Source of the DNA: Pseudobdellovibrionaceae bacterium
Lineage (GTDB): Bacteria > Bdellovibrionota > Bdellovibrionia > Bdellovibrionales > UBA1609
Reading direction: 5' to 3'
Length of the DNA: 64,000 bases
Assembly: GCA_015163855.1 (NCBI GenBank)
Contig: JAAOIK010000010.1
Span: forward strand, 1-64,000
This document shows positions 1 to 8,955 of this stretch, piece after piece. The first letter of the stretch is position 1. Each line of letters starts with the position of its first letter. The position numbers and the translations under genes are program-made. The notes under the pieces were generated by a model. That model saw nothing but the letters and a program-made list of their open reading frames with translations, had not been told where the DNA came from and did no database searches.

Positions 1-18
1 AACCTTTTAAAATATGTT

Positions 19-1497
19 TTAACCTTTACTTTCCCCGTCGACTAATGGAAAACTTAGAAAAAAAGCCGTGTATTTTCCCTCAACAGAATCTACCGTTATT
101 GTTCCTAAAAATTTTTTCATTATATTTAAACTCATACTTAGGCCTAAACCTGTTCCTTGGTTTTTTTTTGTAGTAAAAAATGGAGTAAAAATTTGTGACT
201 GTATATGCTTGCTCATGCCCTTTCCATAATCTTTAATTTCTAAAATTGCCGACTTGCCTTTTTTAAAAGAACTAATGGTAATTTTATCCCCTGCGCTAAT
301 AGCCTGAATGGCATTAATAATAATATTAAAAATAACTTGCTGTATAAGCTGTCTAGACCCTTTAATGTTTAAAATATTTTTTTCTAAATTAACTAAATAT
401 GCCGATCGAGACAAAGCCACCTTAGACAAAGCAATAACATCTATCACCAATTGATTTAAATCAAAAACTTCAATGCTGTTGTTTTTATTAGAAAAGTTTT
501 TTAAATTTTCTATAATAGAGCGGCAACGCCAAGTTTCTGACTCTACTTCATTTAAGCTGTCTAATAGCTTTTTGTTTTTTGCAACTAATGGTTGTAAAAT
601 TTGAACCAGCCCTCTAATACCCGCCAATGGATTATTAAGCTGGTTAGATAATTGATTGGCCAAGCCTCCCAAAGCTTCCATTTTTTTTCTTTGTAATAAA
701 TCTTCTCTTAAAAGTAAAATTTTACTAATGTCTTTGTAGTGACAAAACCGCACCCAATCATTGTCTGTTGTTTTAATATTATAGTAAGAAGGTTCGTAAA
801 TATGGTCTTCTAATTTAATAACTGCCGCTTCTTGATACTTTTTTCCTGCAACTTCTTCTTCCTTTTGTTTTAAAACTTTTTTTAAATAATAGCTTTGTAA
901 CAAAGAGGTTTTAAAAATTTCGTTTTCTTTTATAAGAACAGAGTCAGAGTTTTCTATCAACATAGGGTCCATATTTTTTTCGAAAGATTGCTCCCATAAA
1001 AAACTAAAAAATGCTAATTTATTTTGTTCTTGAATTTGCAACAAACTTTTAGACAAACAATCGTGATACACAAAAAAATTGTTTTGTGTGTTGCTTTGCG
1101 CCAGCTCACCTTCGGAGTCTTCTAGGCACAAAACACAAGAGGGAGATAAAAAGGGTATAACCACTAAAGGTAATACCGGCCTTTTTAAAAAATCTCTTAA
1201 TAACTGCCCATAATTATCAGACCAAACACTTTGGTTAGCCAAGTTAAAAACGCCATTGATACTATCGTTTTTTATTTGTATATTTTTAGAGAAAGAAAAT
1301 TTTTTATCTAAATACATTTCTGTATGTATTTTTTTATTTTGAAAATAAATTAAATTTGTATTCCATTTAAAATCTGTATACAGCAAATATGCCTGTGTAT
1401 TTTTTTTCTTTAGCAACTTCTTTACAAAATATTGTAAAAAGTCTTCGTAGCTTTCTAAATGAAATATAGCTTTTAAGTCTGCCGATCTGGTGTTCAT
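19..1497 (-). CDS. Sensor histidine kinase with Asn in place of the phospho-acceptor His
   Basis: 492 aa, probably soluble (no clear membrane helix). The N-terminal ~270 residues are an unrecognised, sensor-like region. A HisKA-like helix follows, then a complete HATPase_c domain: the N-box (N-I-I-I-N-A-I-Q, about residues 388-396), the G1 box DYGKGM (about 424), an F-box FTPFFTTK, and the G2 box GTGLGLS (about 448-454). The H-box reads LSNQLNNPLAG where the family has (A)HE(I/L)NNPL, so the acceptor His is Asn285 (codon 643-645) and the next Glu is Gln286. The ATPase half looks intact, so the protein may bind or hydrolyse ATP without autophosphorylating, or act on a partner. No response regulator is adjacent in the window. 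The ATG start has only a weak Shine-Dalgarno sequence. Confidence 0.85.
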   Translation of the reverse strand: MNTRSADLKAIFHLESYEDFLQYFVKKLLKKKNTQAYLLYTDFKWNTNLIYFQNKKIHTEMYLDKKFSFSKNIQIKNDSINGVFNLANQSVWSDNYGQLLRDFLKRPVLPLVVIPFLSPSCVLCLEDSEGELAQSNTQNNFFVYHDCLSKSLLQIQEQNKLAFFSFLWEQSFEKNMDPMLIENSDSVLIKENEIFKTSLLQSYYLKKVLKQKEEEVAGKKYQEAAVIKLEDHIYEPSYYNIKTTDNDWVRFCHYKDISKILLLREDLLQRKKMEALGGLANQLSNQLNNPLAGIRGLVQILQPLVAKNKKLLDSLNEVESETWRCRSIIENLKNFSNKNNSIEVFDLNQLVIDVIALSKVALSRSAYLVNLEKNILNIKGSRQLIQQVIFNIIINAIQAISAGDKITISSFKKGKSAILEIKDYGKGMSKHIQSQIFTPFFTTKKNQGTGLGLSMSLNIMKKFLGTITVDSVEGKYTAFFLSFPLVDGESKG

Positions 1498-1528
1498 ATA
1501 AAGAAATATATAACAAACAAAATTTAAA

Positions 1529-1879
1529 TTAAGCTAGTTTTTTTTCTAATGGTTGAGCATCGTTTGCTTCTTTTTCTTCTAACAAAGATACTATTCGTTC
1601 TTCGCTGTGATAAATATCGTGCCATAGCAAATCACTTTTTTGAAAAACATTTTTTAGTTGTTCTTTTTCAAAACCTTCGTACATACCCATTTGTGTTTTA
1701 GAAAGGCTTTTTGCCATTTGACAAACTTGAACCAATTCTTCTAACAGCGTTCTTCTGCTTTTCGAAAACACTTCAAAGTTTTTTTGTAACCTTGGCTGAT
1801 TTAAAAATTGTTTACTCATTTCTGAAAATTTTTTCATTACTGCGTTTCTGTGTTCTAGCATGTATATAAAGTATTGCAT
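1529..1879 (-). CDS. Small helical protein of unknown function
   Basis: 116 aa, not recognised. It is charged, lacks a signal peptide or membrane helix, and is predicted by eye to be almost entirely alpha-helical, with heptad-like Leu/Met spacing (for example residues 40-60, RRTLLEELVQVCQMAKSLSK). The start is well supported: AGGAGA lies 5 nt before the ATG. The gene ends 31 bp before the start of the downstream histidine kinase on the same strand, so the two may be co-transcribed. A small helical partner of the kinase is possible but not shown. Confidence 0.65.
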   Translation of the reverse strand: MQYFIYMLEHRNAVMKKFSEMSKQFLNQPRLQKNFEVFSKSRRTLLEELVQVCQMAKSLSKTQMGMYEGFEKEQLKNVFQKSDLLWHDIYHSEERIVSLLEEKEANDAQPLEKKLA

Positions 1880-2063
1880 GTTTCTCCTTTGTAAAAATAT
1901 ACTGACACAAAATGGACAAAAAACAGAGTATAGTTTTTCTCGACCTTGGGAGGAATTAGTAAAAAAGCTAAAAAGATTAAGGGATTAAAACAGTGTCAAA
2001 AAACTATACAAGCCCTTTTCCCTTTAAAGGTCTAAACGCTTAAGGCTAGGTAAAGTCCAATAT

Positions 2064-2576
2064 TTATTGGAGTGTGTTGAAAAAGTAAGTAGCAGATAAC
2101 CTGCCGACGGGTTCTGTGGCTGTGCCTATCCAGCCTCGAACCTCTACTTTTACGCTATAACTATAATTAGCATTCTGTACATTCTCTTCTTTAGGCAGCC
2201 CATCTAAATATATTTCTCTAGCCTCTTCATTGCTTTTTGCCAATAATTCGTTTGGAAATATCTCTTTAACCTTTATACCTTCTTCAGTAAGAATTTGACC
2301 TACTCCAATATTAAAAACTTTTTCTGCTTTAGAGCTATTATTAGTAACCGTAAATCGAAGCCCCGCAATAGTAATTTTTTGGCTATGTTCGTTTTTTATT
2401 TGAAATTTAAAAGATATCCAGTTAGCTTTATAAACCTTTTTGTCTTCTGTAAAATCTTGATCCAAAACAAAAGGGCTTATGGGGCTAACCTGCATTTTTA
2501 ACAATTGTTTAGATTCGCCACAGGAAACTAAACTAAAGCTAACTATAGTTAGCAACATAGCAAGCGACTTTTTCAT
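2064..2576 (-). CDS. Putative lipoprotein, unknown function
   Basis: 170 aa. The N-terminus is a classical lipoprotein signal: Lys-Lys, a hydrophobic stretch, then the lipobox LVSC with Cys19 as the lipidation site, followed by Gly-Glu. No Asp at +2, so outer-membrane sorting is plausible. The mature part alternates hydrophobic and polar residues (ISFKFQIKNE, AGLRFTVTNNSS, YSYSVKVEVRGW), which suggests a beta-sandwich. No catalytic motif was seen. It stands alone, with about 180 bp downstream and 150 bp upstream free of genes. Confidence 0.6.
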   Translation of the reverse strand: MKKSLAMLLTIVSFSLVSCGESKQLLKMQVSPISPFVLDQDFTEDKKVYKANWISFKFQIKNEHSQKITIAGLRFTVTNNSSKAEKVFNIGVGQILTEEGIKVKEIFPNELLAKSNEEAREIYLDGLPKEENVQNANYSYSVKVEVRGWIGTATEPVGRLSATYFFNTLQ

Positions 2577-2723
2577 GCCCTTAGTCTAATAAAAAAACAA
2601 ATAAATAGCAACTTATTGAAAAATCACTACAAATTTTTCAAGACTTTAGCCCTTGCGCAAACTACATGCTAAAATGCAACACGGGTTACAAAAATGCCTT
2701 AAGAAATAAATAGGTTTATCGGC

Positions 2724-3365
2724 TTACTTGTAATATTCTTTGCCAATAACAACCTTGTCCCGCCCCTTACTGGTTCGCCACTGATTAGTGTCTCGCAAAG
2801 AATAAGAGCAGCCACAATACTCTTGTTTATAAAAATTTTCTTTTTTAGAAATTTCTAACATTCTTTGCGCTCCCCCTTTTTTTCTCCAATTAAAGTCCCA
2901 AAAACTTAAACCTTCATATTTGGCAGCTACACGATGCCCAGAATCATTAATTTGGTTATAATCTTTCCATCTAGAGATAGATAAAGATGAGGTATATACG
3001 CTAAAACCATTAGCCACAGCATATTGAGCCGTTTTTTCAAAACGCATATCAAAGCACACACTACAGCGAAGCCCGCGTTCTGGCTCGGCCTCTAACCCCT
3101 TGGTTTTTTGAAACCAGTTTTGGGAGTCGTAATCTCCATCTACAAAAGGTATGCCTAGCTTTTTAGCGAACCTAATATTTTCTTCTTTTCTAATTTCATA
3201 CTCTTTTTTGGGGTGAATATTAGGGTTGTAAAAAAAGATTGTCATCTTTCCTCCCGCCTCTAAAATCCCCTCCATCAACTCCCCCACACAAGGGGCACAA
3301 CAAGAGTGTAATAAAATATTGTCTGCAGGAAGCTTTAAGCTTGGACGATCAATACTATAAGTCAT
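2724..3365 (-). CDS. queH: Epoxyqueuosine reductase QueH
   Basis: 213 aa. QueH performs the last step of queuosine synthesis in tRNA, reducing epoxyqueuosine to queuosine, and replaces the unrelated QueG. Diagnostic features are the N-terminal LLHSCCAPC motif (about residues 18-26), the pair of cysteines in [11 protein letters not shown] (about 100-110), the [10 protein letters not shown] region, and the C-terminal QEYCGCSYS cysteines. In this family the Cys clusters hold an Fe-S centre and a metal pair. Length matches the family. The ATG is preceded by AGAGG at a good distance. The gene is isolated; no other que gene is in the window. Confidence 0.9.
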   Translation of the reverse strand: MTYSIDRPSLKLPADNILLHSCCAPCVGELMEGILEAGGKMTIFFYNPNIHPKKEYEIRKEENIRFAKKLGIPFVDGDYDSQNWFQKTKGLEAEPERGLRCSVCFDMRFEKTAQYAVANGFSVYTSSLSISRWKDYNQINDSGHRVAAKYEGLSFWDFNWRKKGGAQRMLEISKKENFYKQEYCGCSYSLRDTNQWRTSKGRDKVVIGKEYYK

Positions 3366-3618
3366 ACTTAATACCTCTGTTACCCAAGCCCTTAAGAAAG
3401 GCTTTTCCCCTCCAGCAAAGGCTTGCTTTATACATAGATAGCTATCTTATATTAGAAAAAAATACAATTTAATAGTATAAAAAATTCAATTATTTTGTTT
3501 ACAATTGTCAGCTAAAAAGCTGGGTGCTTTAGTTTAAACAAATAAATAAGCTAGCCTAAACACTATCTTAAAACAAAACTACAGAACAAATGTATTCTGT
3601 AAACATAAGGAGAGAAAA

Positions 3619-4608
3619 ATGAAGAAATCTATGTTAATCATAAGTCTATTGCTTAGCTCATTAATGACTTTTCAGGCATACGCTATAGACGGTACATATA
3701 TTAAATCCGATTTTAAAAAAATCGAATATGTTACTAGATGTCATCAAACAGAAAATCAAAAGAAAATATTTCAAGTGGGCTTTAAGGCATTAAGTGCTGT
3801 AACCTCAGAATTAAAAGGAAGTTTATTTCCAGCAGGAAATAGCAAAGACACTATTTTAGCAGAAATGCAAATTGCAACAACAAACCGCAACCGTCTTAAT
3901 CACTTTCTTTCGTACATAGATAGCTGGGTTGCCACAATGCAAGATGGTAACAGCTCAACACTAGACCTTACAGAAAAAGCTTATTCACCAAGAGGCTATT
4001 TGGTATTTTTAGGTGGAGCAAAAAATTTTGGAGCTTTTAAAAGCATAGGAGCTTCTGCTAATTTAGCTGTAATTATCGTGCCTCAGTGCCGAACAGTATG
4101 GGATAAAGAAACAGGAAAAATTATTGAAGAAACTTTATTGTCCGACGCTTCTAACTTTGATTTCGAAATAGCTATCAACCCTGCCATTGGCGCTGGAAAG
4201 AAAAAGGGAATGAGCATTGGCCAATCTCGCTTTGGTGTTGGTCTTATTTTTGACCCTAATCACAAGTTACATGCAGCCAAAGATTTTTTTGGAATAGGTG
4301 CAGCAGTGTCTAGAGCTAATGTTTTAGGAAACCTAGCTATTGCTGGAAAGTACTTTAAATCGGGTACAATTATAAATAAATATGCAAATTATTTTCCTTT
4401 TGTAATGGCTGGAAAAGCTATGGGCGTAGGAGTTTCTCAAGTGACTAACTGGGGAGGAGTGTCTTTTTTAAATATTACCACTTTAGCTAATGTTATTTTA
4501 AACCTAACACAGTCAGAAGCAGCAAAAATGCAAAACGATGTTAGGGAAGAATTTAAAAAAAGCTTAATCGAACTACAAGAACAACAAAACAAAACAAACG
4601 CAAAGTAA
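3619..4608 (+). CDS. Secreted protein of unknown function
   Basis: 329 aa with a clear Sec signal peptide (Met-Lys-Lys, a hydrophobic run, then probable cleavage after TFQAYA, about residue 22). The mature protein has one or two Cys and several glycine-rich hydrophobic stretches (for example about residues 125-150 and 210-245) that could be amphipathic strands of a membrane-associated beta structure. I do not recognise the family. The start is strongly supported by AAGGAGAG before the ATG. A Rho-independent terminator follows immediately, so it is probably a monocistronic unit. Confidence 0.65.
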   Translation: MKKSMLIISLLLSSLMTFQAYAIDGTYIKSDFKKIEYVTRCHQTENQKKIFQVGFKALSAVTSELKGSLFPAGNSKDTILAEMQIATTNRNRLNHFLSYIDSWVATMQDGNSSTLDLTEKAYSPRGYLVFLGGAKNFGAFKSIGASANLAVIIVPQCRTVWDKETGKIIEETLLSDASNFDFEIAINPAIGAGKKKGMSIGQSRFGVGLIFDPNHKLHAAKDFFGIGAAVSRANVLGNLAIAGKYFKSGTIINKYANYFPFVMAGKAMGVGVSQVTNWGGVSFLNITTLANVILNLTQSEAAKMQNDVREEFKKSLIELQEQQNKTNAK

Positions 4609-4615
4609 GTATCTT

Positions 4616-4648
4616 ATTTAGGTCACCAAAAGGTGGCCTAAATTTTTC
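4616..4648 (+). terminator. Rho-independent terminator of the 3619-4608 gene
   Basis: Stem TTTAGGTCACC / GGTGGCCTAAA (one G-T wobble) with an AAAA loop, followed by TTTTT. It begins 8 bp after the upstream stop codon. The stem also covers the stop codon of fahA on the other strand, but a T-tract exists only on the plus side. Confidence 0.8.
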
Positions 4649-5615
4649 TCACTTTTTGGTTAATCGTACCAAATAAGTTTTCTCCCGCTTCATTTTTCAT
4701 CTCTATTTTTATCTGGTCACCGTTATTCATAAAGGCCGTTTTAATAACTCCCTCATGAATTTTTTCTAACATTCTTTTTTCTGCCAAACAGCTGCTTCCC
4801 ATAGCCATGTCTTCGTTAGACACTGTGCCGCTGCCTATAATTGTTCCTGCTGTTAAATTTCTGGTTTTTGCAGCATGGGCAATTAGCTCTCCAAAGTGAA
4901 AATGCATAGCCGAAGCATTTGCCTTACCAAAAAACTCTCCGTTGTATTCTACAAGTAAGGGCAAGTGCACTCGCCCCTCTTTCCATGCCGAACCCAGTTC
5001 GCTAGGGGTTAAAGCAAAGGGTGCAAATGAGCTCGACGGCTTGCCATGAAAAAACCCAAACCCAGCCTTTAACTCATTGGGGATTAATCCTCTTAAAGAC
5101 ACATCATTAATTAAGACAATTAATTGAATATGGTTTAAAGCCTCTTGAGGAGTAATGCCCATGGGTACATCATTAACAATAACACCCACCTCTCCTTCAA
5201 AGTCAGTTCCATGGCTAGGGTCTATTTGTAAAATGTCCTCTGTGGGAGCAATAAAATTGTCGCCTCCGCCTTGATACATTAAAGGTACTGTGGCTAAAGT
5301 TTCTGGCAACGCGGCTCCTCGAGCCTGCCTTACTAATTTAATGTGATGAATAAAAGCCGAACCATCGGCCCACTGAAAAGTGCGTGGCATGGGGGAATGT
5401 AGGCTTTGTTTATCAACAACAAAACTATTTGTTAACTCGCCTTCATTTAGCTTTTTATACAAAACTTCTAACTGCGGTTTAATGTTTGCCCAGTCCTCCA
5501 TGGCTTCACGCAAACTAGCGGCAATGCCGGTGGCCTCTATGGCTTTTTTATTATCTTTGCTGACAACAATTAATGTACCGTCTTTAGAGTTAGATTTCTT
5601 TGTTGCTAATTTCAC
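4638..5615 (-). CDS. fahA: Fumarylacetoacetate hydrolase family protein
   Basis: 325 aa. The family hydrolyses fumarylacetoacetate to fumarate and acetoacetate, the last step of Phe/Tyr (homogentisate) degradation; related members act on other 2-oxo compounds. The FAH core is visible: DFEGEVGVIVND (Mg-binding acidic residues, about 139-150), LINDVSLRGL, the SSFAPFALTPSELG stretch, and GSGTVSNED (about 265-273). The start is GTG, supported by AGGAGG 5 nt upstream; the conserved order fits the ~330-aa two-domain bacterial form. It diverges from maiA, whose product makes its substrate, which strongly favours the homogentisate role. A 16-bp palindrome lies 50 bp upstream. Confidence 0.88.
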   Translation of the reverse strand: MKLATKKSNSKDGTLIVVSKDNKKAIEATGIAASLREAMEDWANIKPQLEVLYKKLNEGELTNSFVVDKQSLHSPMPRTFQWADGSAFIHHIKLVRQARGAALPETLATVPLMYQGGGDNFIAPTEDILQIDPSHGTDFEGEVGVIVNDVPMGITPQEALNHIQLIVLINDVSLRGLIPNELKAGFGFFHGKPSSSFAPFALTPSELGSAWKEGRVHLPLLVEYNGEFFGKANASAMHFHFGELIAHAAKTRNLTAGTIIGSGTVSNEDMAMGSSCLAEKRMLEKIHEGVIKTAFMNNGDQIKIEMKNEAGENLFGTINQKVRKI

Positions 5616-5664
5616 ATTGCCCTCCTAAGTGCTTATGCTTAAGTATCTCTTTAATAAAGTTGTT

Positions 5665-5680
5665 AAGCAAATATTTGCTT
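5665..5680. promoter_or_regulatory. Palindrome in the fahA/maiA divergent region (candidate operator)
   Basis: AAGCAAATATTTGCTT is a perfect 16-bp palindrome. It lies 50 bp upstream of fahA and 64 bp upstream of maiA. Its 12-bp core GCAAATATTTGC recurs at 13752-13763 in another divergent region. A shared dimeric repressor or activator is inferred. Confidence 0.5.
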
Positions 5681-5744
5681 ATAAAAATATAATAATTATT
5701 GCCAAAGCTTTGTCAAAACAGAGAGTTCGTTATAAGCTCGTTTT

Positions 5745-6383
5745 ATGACTTTATATAACTACTACAGAAGCTCTGCATCATACCGGGTACGAATAATCTT
5801 AAATTACAAAAAAATAGATTACAAGTATGTGCCTGTGCACTTAATCAATAATAACGGCGAACACCGGTCTGCAGAATACACAAAAATAAATAGCTTGCAG
5901 CAGGTGCCCAGCCTTGTGCATAACCAGCAGGTAATTACACAATCTATGGCCATTGCGCAATATTTAGAAGACATACAGCCCAAGCCCCAATTATTACCCA
6001 CCCCTCCCTTAGACAAAGCCTATGTGTTACAAATTTGTGAAATTATTAACTCTGGCATCCAACCTTTGCAAAATTTATCTGTTCTACAAAAAGTGCAAAA
6101 GAATTTTAAATCCGAAGAAGAAGCGGCTTTGTGGTGTCCATTTTGGATTAAAAAAGGCTTTGTGGCCTTAGAAAAAAAACTTCAAACAAAGTCTAATCAA
6201 TTTGCCTTAGGTAACACCGTTAGTTTGGCCGATGTGTTTATTGTTCCTCAACTTTATGCTGCTTATAGATATAATATAGATCTAAATGATTTTCCTTGTT
6301 TAAAAAAAATAGAAAGCAATACAAAAAACATAGAAGCATTTGCTAATGCTCACCCCAATCAACAGGTAGACTTTCCTGGATAA
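5745..6383 (+). CDS. maiA: Maleylacetoacetate isomerase (zeta-class GST)
   Basis: 212 aa. It isomerises maleylacetoacetate to fumarylacetoacetate with glutathione as cofactor, one step before FahA. The zeta-class active-site motif SSASYRVRI (residues 9-17) is intact, as is the thioredoxin-fold segment QQVPSLV...ITQSMAIAQYLE (substrate and glutathione binding). The all-helical C-terminal domain contains the N-capping stretch VSLADVFIVPQ. Length is normal for MaiA. No obvious Shine-Dalgarno sequence precedes the ATG. It diverges from fahA. The other enzymes of the path (HmgA, Hpd) are not in this window. Confidence 0.9.
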   Translation: MTLYNYYRSSASYRVRIILNYKKIDYKYVPVHLINNNGEHRSAEYTKINSLQQVPSLVHNQQVITQSMAIAQYLEDIQPKPQLLPTPPLDKAYVLQICEIINSGIQPLQNLSVLQKVQKNFKSEEEAALWCPFWIKKGFVALEKKLQTKSNQFALGNTVSLADVFIVPQLYAAYRYNIDLNDFPCLKKIESNTKNIEAFANAHPNQQVDFPG

Positions 6384-6387
6384 AATA

Positions 6388-7362
6388 CTATTGTAAGGGT
6401 TGCTTTTTTAAAACTAAACTTTGCAGCTCAAAGGCAAAGCGAAAAACTAGTAAAAACAAACTGGCCCCTACCGCTAAATGCAGCACTGCTAACAGGGGAG
6501 GTGTGTATAACAAAACATTGGCCACACCCAAGCTAAATTGTGCAAAAATACATAAAGCAATATAACCTATAAGCGAACTTTTTATAATAGGCTTTGCTTT
6601 AAAAAGAAAAAACCCAATTATCAATACGGTAACATAAGCCCCTAAGCGATGAATAACTTGTAAACCTATAATCCCTTTAAAGGTAGGTATAAATTGCCCT
6701 TGGCATAAAGGGAAGTCTGTACAAACTAAAGCGGCATAGTGGGAGGCCACTAAGCCACCCAATATAATTTGCACTCCAACCACAAACAAAACCACCCAAG
6801 AAAGATTTTTAATGCACTTTATTTTTTTTTGCAAAATTATAGCAAGCGGTAAAGGTTCTTTTTTCTCTATACTTTGCGTAGTCTTTATTTTTTTTACTAA
6901 ACTAGAATTTTGTAATAAAAATTTAGAAAAAATAGAGTCTTTGCTTAATAAAAAATAAATCCAAAAAGATAAAGATAAGAAGCTAGTTCCTAAGCTAAGG
7001 TGTGCTAGCACCACATAGGCGTGTAAATCCATCAAGACGGTTAACCCTCCTAATATAATTTGAGCCAGCAATACTATAAAAATAAAATACACTATGGTTT
7101 TGATTTTTAAAGAAACGGTTTTTGAAGCCAACAACCTTATGTTTAAATAAAAACTCACCAAACTAATAACCCCTGCTAAAGCACGATGCAAAAATTCAAA
7201 ATACACTTGCGGATGGTAGTCGGGGATAATTTGCCCAAAACACAGTGGCCAGTCAGGACAAGCTAATCCTGCATTCATTACTCTAACACTTGCCCCTAAG
7301 GTTACTAAAAATAAAATACCAAAACAAAGTATTTTGTATGCTGTTATGAATGATTTTGTCAT
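6388..7362 (-). CDS. ctaA: Heme A synthase (CtaA/COX15)
   Basis: 324 aa integral membrane protein with about eight helices in two homologous halves. It oxidises the C8 methyl of heme O to a formyl group, giving heme A for cytochrome aa3-type oxidases. Each half has a Cys pair in its first extracellular loop (GLACPDWPLC and ALVCTDFPLC). The four heme-ligand histidines expected in the family are visible in EFLHRALAG, VLAHLSLG, QVIHRLGAY and AVLHLAVGA. The start overlaps the end of ctaB by 4 bp, indicating translational coupling. No oxidase subunit genes are in the window. Confidence 0.92.
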   Translation of the reverse strand: MTKSFITAYKILCFGILFLVTLGASVRVMNAGLACPDWPLCFGQIIPDYHPQVYFEFLHRALAGVISLVSFYLNIRLLASKTVSLKIKTIVYFIFIVLLAQIILGGLTVLMDLHAYVVLAHLSLGTSFLSLSFWIYFLLSKDSIFSKFLLQNSSLVKKIKTTQSIEKKEPLPLAIILQKKIKCIKNLSWVVLFVVGVQIILGGLVASHYAALVCTDFPLCQGQFIPTFKGIIGLQVIHRLGAYVTVLIIGFFLFKAKPIIKSSLIGYIALCIFAQFSLGVANVLLYTPPLLAVLHLAVGASLFLLVFRFAFELQSLVLKKQPLQ

Positions 7363-8294
7363 TGAGCCCTTGCTGTAAAATAAAAAAGTAATTTATCCAA
7401 CACAGGCGCTGCTAAAAAAACTAAAAGACTAATATTAATCCACATAAAAAAAGGAGCTAATTGCCGCTTTCCTGTTGCCTTATTAATTTTCCATTCGTTT
7501 TTTAAACACATAGAAAAAAAATGAAAAAATTCGTAAAGTAGTTTAAAAGAAACGGGTATAACTAATAATAAGTAAAAATAACGAGAAGGAATGTAAACGG
7601 GAGCCAACAACGCCAAGCCTATATATATAAATGTATAAATTCCCATTTGGTATAAAGTGGTTTTGTCTCCGTAAATTACTGGCAAAACAGGAATGTTTCC
7701 TCGAGAGTAATCTTCTTTATAATGTAAAGCCAAATACCAAAAGTGAGGCATTTGCCATAAAAACATAATTAAAAATAAATAATATAGCTCTGAAGAAAAT
7801 AAAGCTCCCCCTCCCGCTACATAAGCCAAACATACAGGCATTGCTCCCGGAATAGCTCCAGGGACGGCGGCAAACGCCCATTTTTTTTTCCACCACAAGG
7901 TATAAAATCCGTTGTACAATAATAAACCGATTACTGCCAACACTAGAACTTCTTTATTTATAAGAAAAAATAAAAAAAAAGATATACTGGTTAAAAAAAT
8001 AGATAAAGACAAAGCCCAAGGAACCGAAACCGTTTTTAACACCAAGGGTCTTTGGCTGGTACGAAGCATTTTAGCATCTATGTGTACTTCTTGAACTTGG
8101 TTTAGTATAAAAATTCCTGAAGAAAATAAATACAAAGCTATAAAAAACAAAAGCATTGTGCCAAAATTTATTTCCGCCCCTACAGGAGTGGCACAGACAT
8201 AGGCTAAAAGCGCACTAATTAAAACAAAAACAACAATACGAAATTTACTTAAAACTAAAAAATCTTTTAAACAAAGCATGTGCCTTAGTGACAC
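7359..8294 (-). CDS. ctaB: Protoheme IX farnesyltransferase (heme O synthase)
   Basis: 311 aa UbiA-superfamily membrane prenyltransferase with about nine helices. It adds a farnesyl group to heme b, making heme O, the substrate of CtaA. The first prenyl-binding motif is intact: NQVQEVHIDAKMLRTSQRPL (about residues 66-85), matching the family pattern N-x3-E-x3-D-x2-M-x-RT-x2-RPL. The second conserved region contains MFLWQMPHFWYLALHYKEDY. The first possible start is GTG at 8294; an ATG at 8279 preceded by AAGG is equally plausible. It overlaps ctaA by 4 bp, forming a ctaB-ctaA operon. Confidence 0.92.
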   Translation of the reverse strand: MSLRHMLCLKDFLVLSKFRIVVFVLISALLAYVCATPVGAEINFGTMLLFFIALYLFSSGIFILNQVQEVHIDAKMLRTSQRPLVLKTVSVPWALSLSIFLTSISFFLFFLINKEVLVLAVIGLLLYNGFYTLWWKKKWAFAAVPGAIPGAMPVCLAYVAGGGALFSSELYYLFLIMFLWQMPHFWYLALHYKEDYSRGNIPVLPVIYGDKTTLYQMGIYTFIYIGLALLAPVYIPSRYFYLLLVIPVSFKLLYEFFHFFSMCLKNEWKINKATGKRQLAPFFMWINISLLVFLAAPVLDKLLFYFTARAQ

Positions 8295-8320
8295 AGCTCT
8301 TATAAAAAGACAATAATAAT

Positions 8321-8701
8321 TTAGTGGTTAACAGGTATTCGCTGACGGTTCATGGATTCTCTAAGCTCAGCACCTTCTAAACTTAAGCGGGCCCATGGGA
8401 TAGCTAGTAATCGCTCTTTCTCTATAGCCTCTTCGGTTTCTTCACACAAACCATAAGCGCCCGAATCAATTCTAGCTAAGGCATATTCAATTTCTTGTAA
8501 CCGCAATCTTAAGCGAGTGCTCATTCTTAAAAATTCTTCTTCGGCAAGTACCTTTACAGTTTGGTCGGCAATGTCGCCTCCCCTAGAATCTGCATAGCCC
8601 AATTGAGCTTTGGCACTATTTACTCTATTTAGACCCTCTGCTTTTAATAGCAAAAGCTGTTTTTTACATTCAGTGATAAACTTCTTAGATAATGCAGCCA
8701 T
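8321..8701 (-). CDS. DksA/TraR-family protein with a degenerate zinc finger
   Basis: 126 aa. Family members bind in the secondary channel of RNA polymerase and modulate initiation, often with ppGpp. An N-terminal coiled coil (about residues 5-80) leads to the family C-terminal signature around YGLCEETEEAIEKERLLAIPWARLSLEGAE. Classical DksA has four zinc-binding Cys; here only the Cys of GLCEE remains, so this is a Cys-poor variant that must fold without a C4 zinc site. It ends 26 bp before ctaB on the same strand. The start ATG is preceded by GGAGGC. Confidence 0.85.
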   Translation of the reverse strand: MAALSKKFITECKKQLLLLKAEGLNRVNSAKAQLGYADSRGGDIADQTVKVLAEEEFLRMSTRLRLRLQEIEYALARIDSGAYGLCEETEEAIEKERLLAIPWARLSLEGAELRESMNRQRIPVNH

Positions 8702-8955
8702 AATAGCCTCCTTGAACTTAAAGTTGTTTCGCTTGCTTGTTACATACTTAAACCGAAGATTTGTAAAACTTTCAATAGCTAAAACAAGAAAGTTACACTA
8801 AAATCAGTACTAAGGTCTAGTTTAGCCCGCTTTATATAAAATTAACTACGCAGTAGCATAAGCTACGCTTATTGCATTTGCCCCTCCAAAATGTCCTTAT
8901 TATTTTTGCTTATTAAGCTTGCGGCCTCTCTGCTAAAAAGAGTATCTTCGTTCTT

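Noticed and set aside
3508-3525. CAGCT-AAAA-AGCTG hairpin upstream of the 3619 gene
   Set aside because: Short stem without a T-tract; no evident function, so not listed as a terminator.
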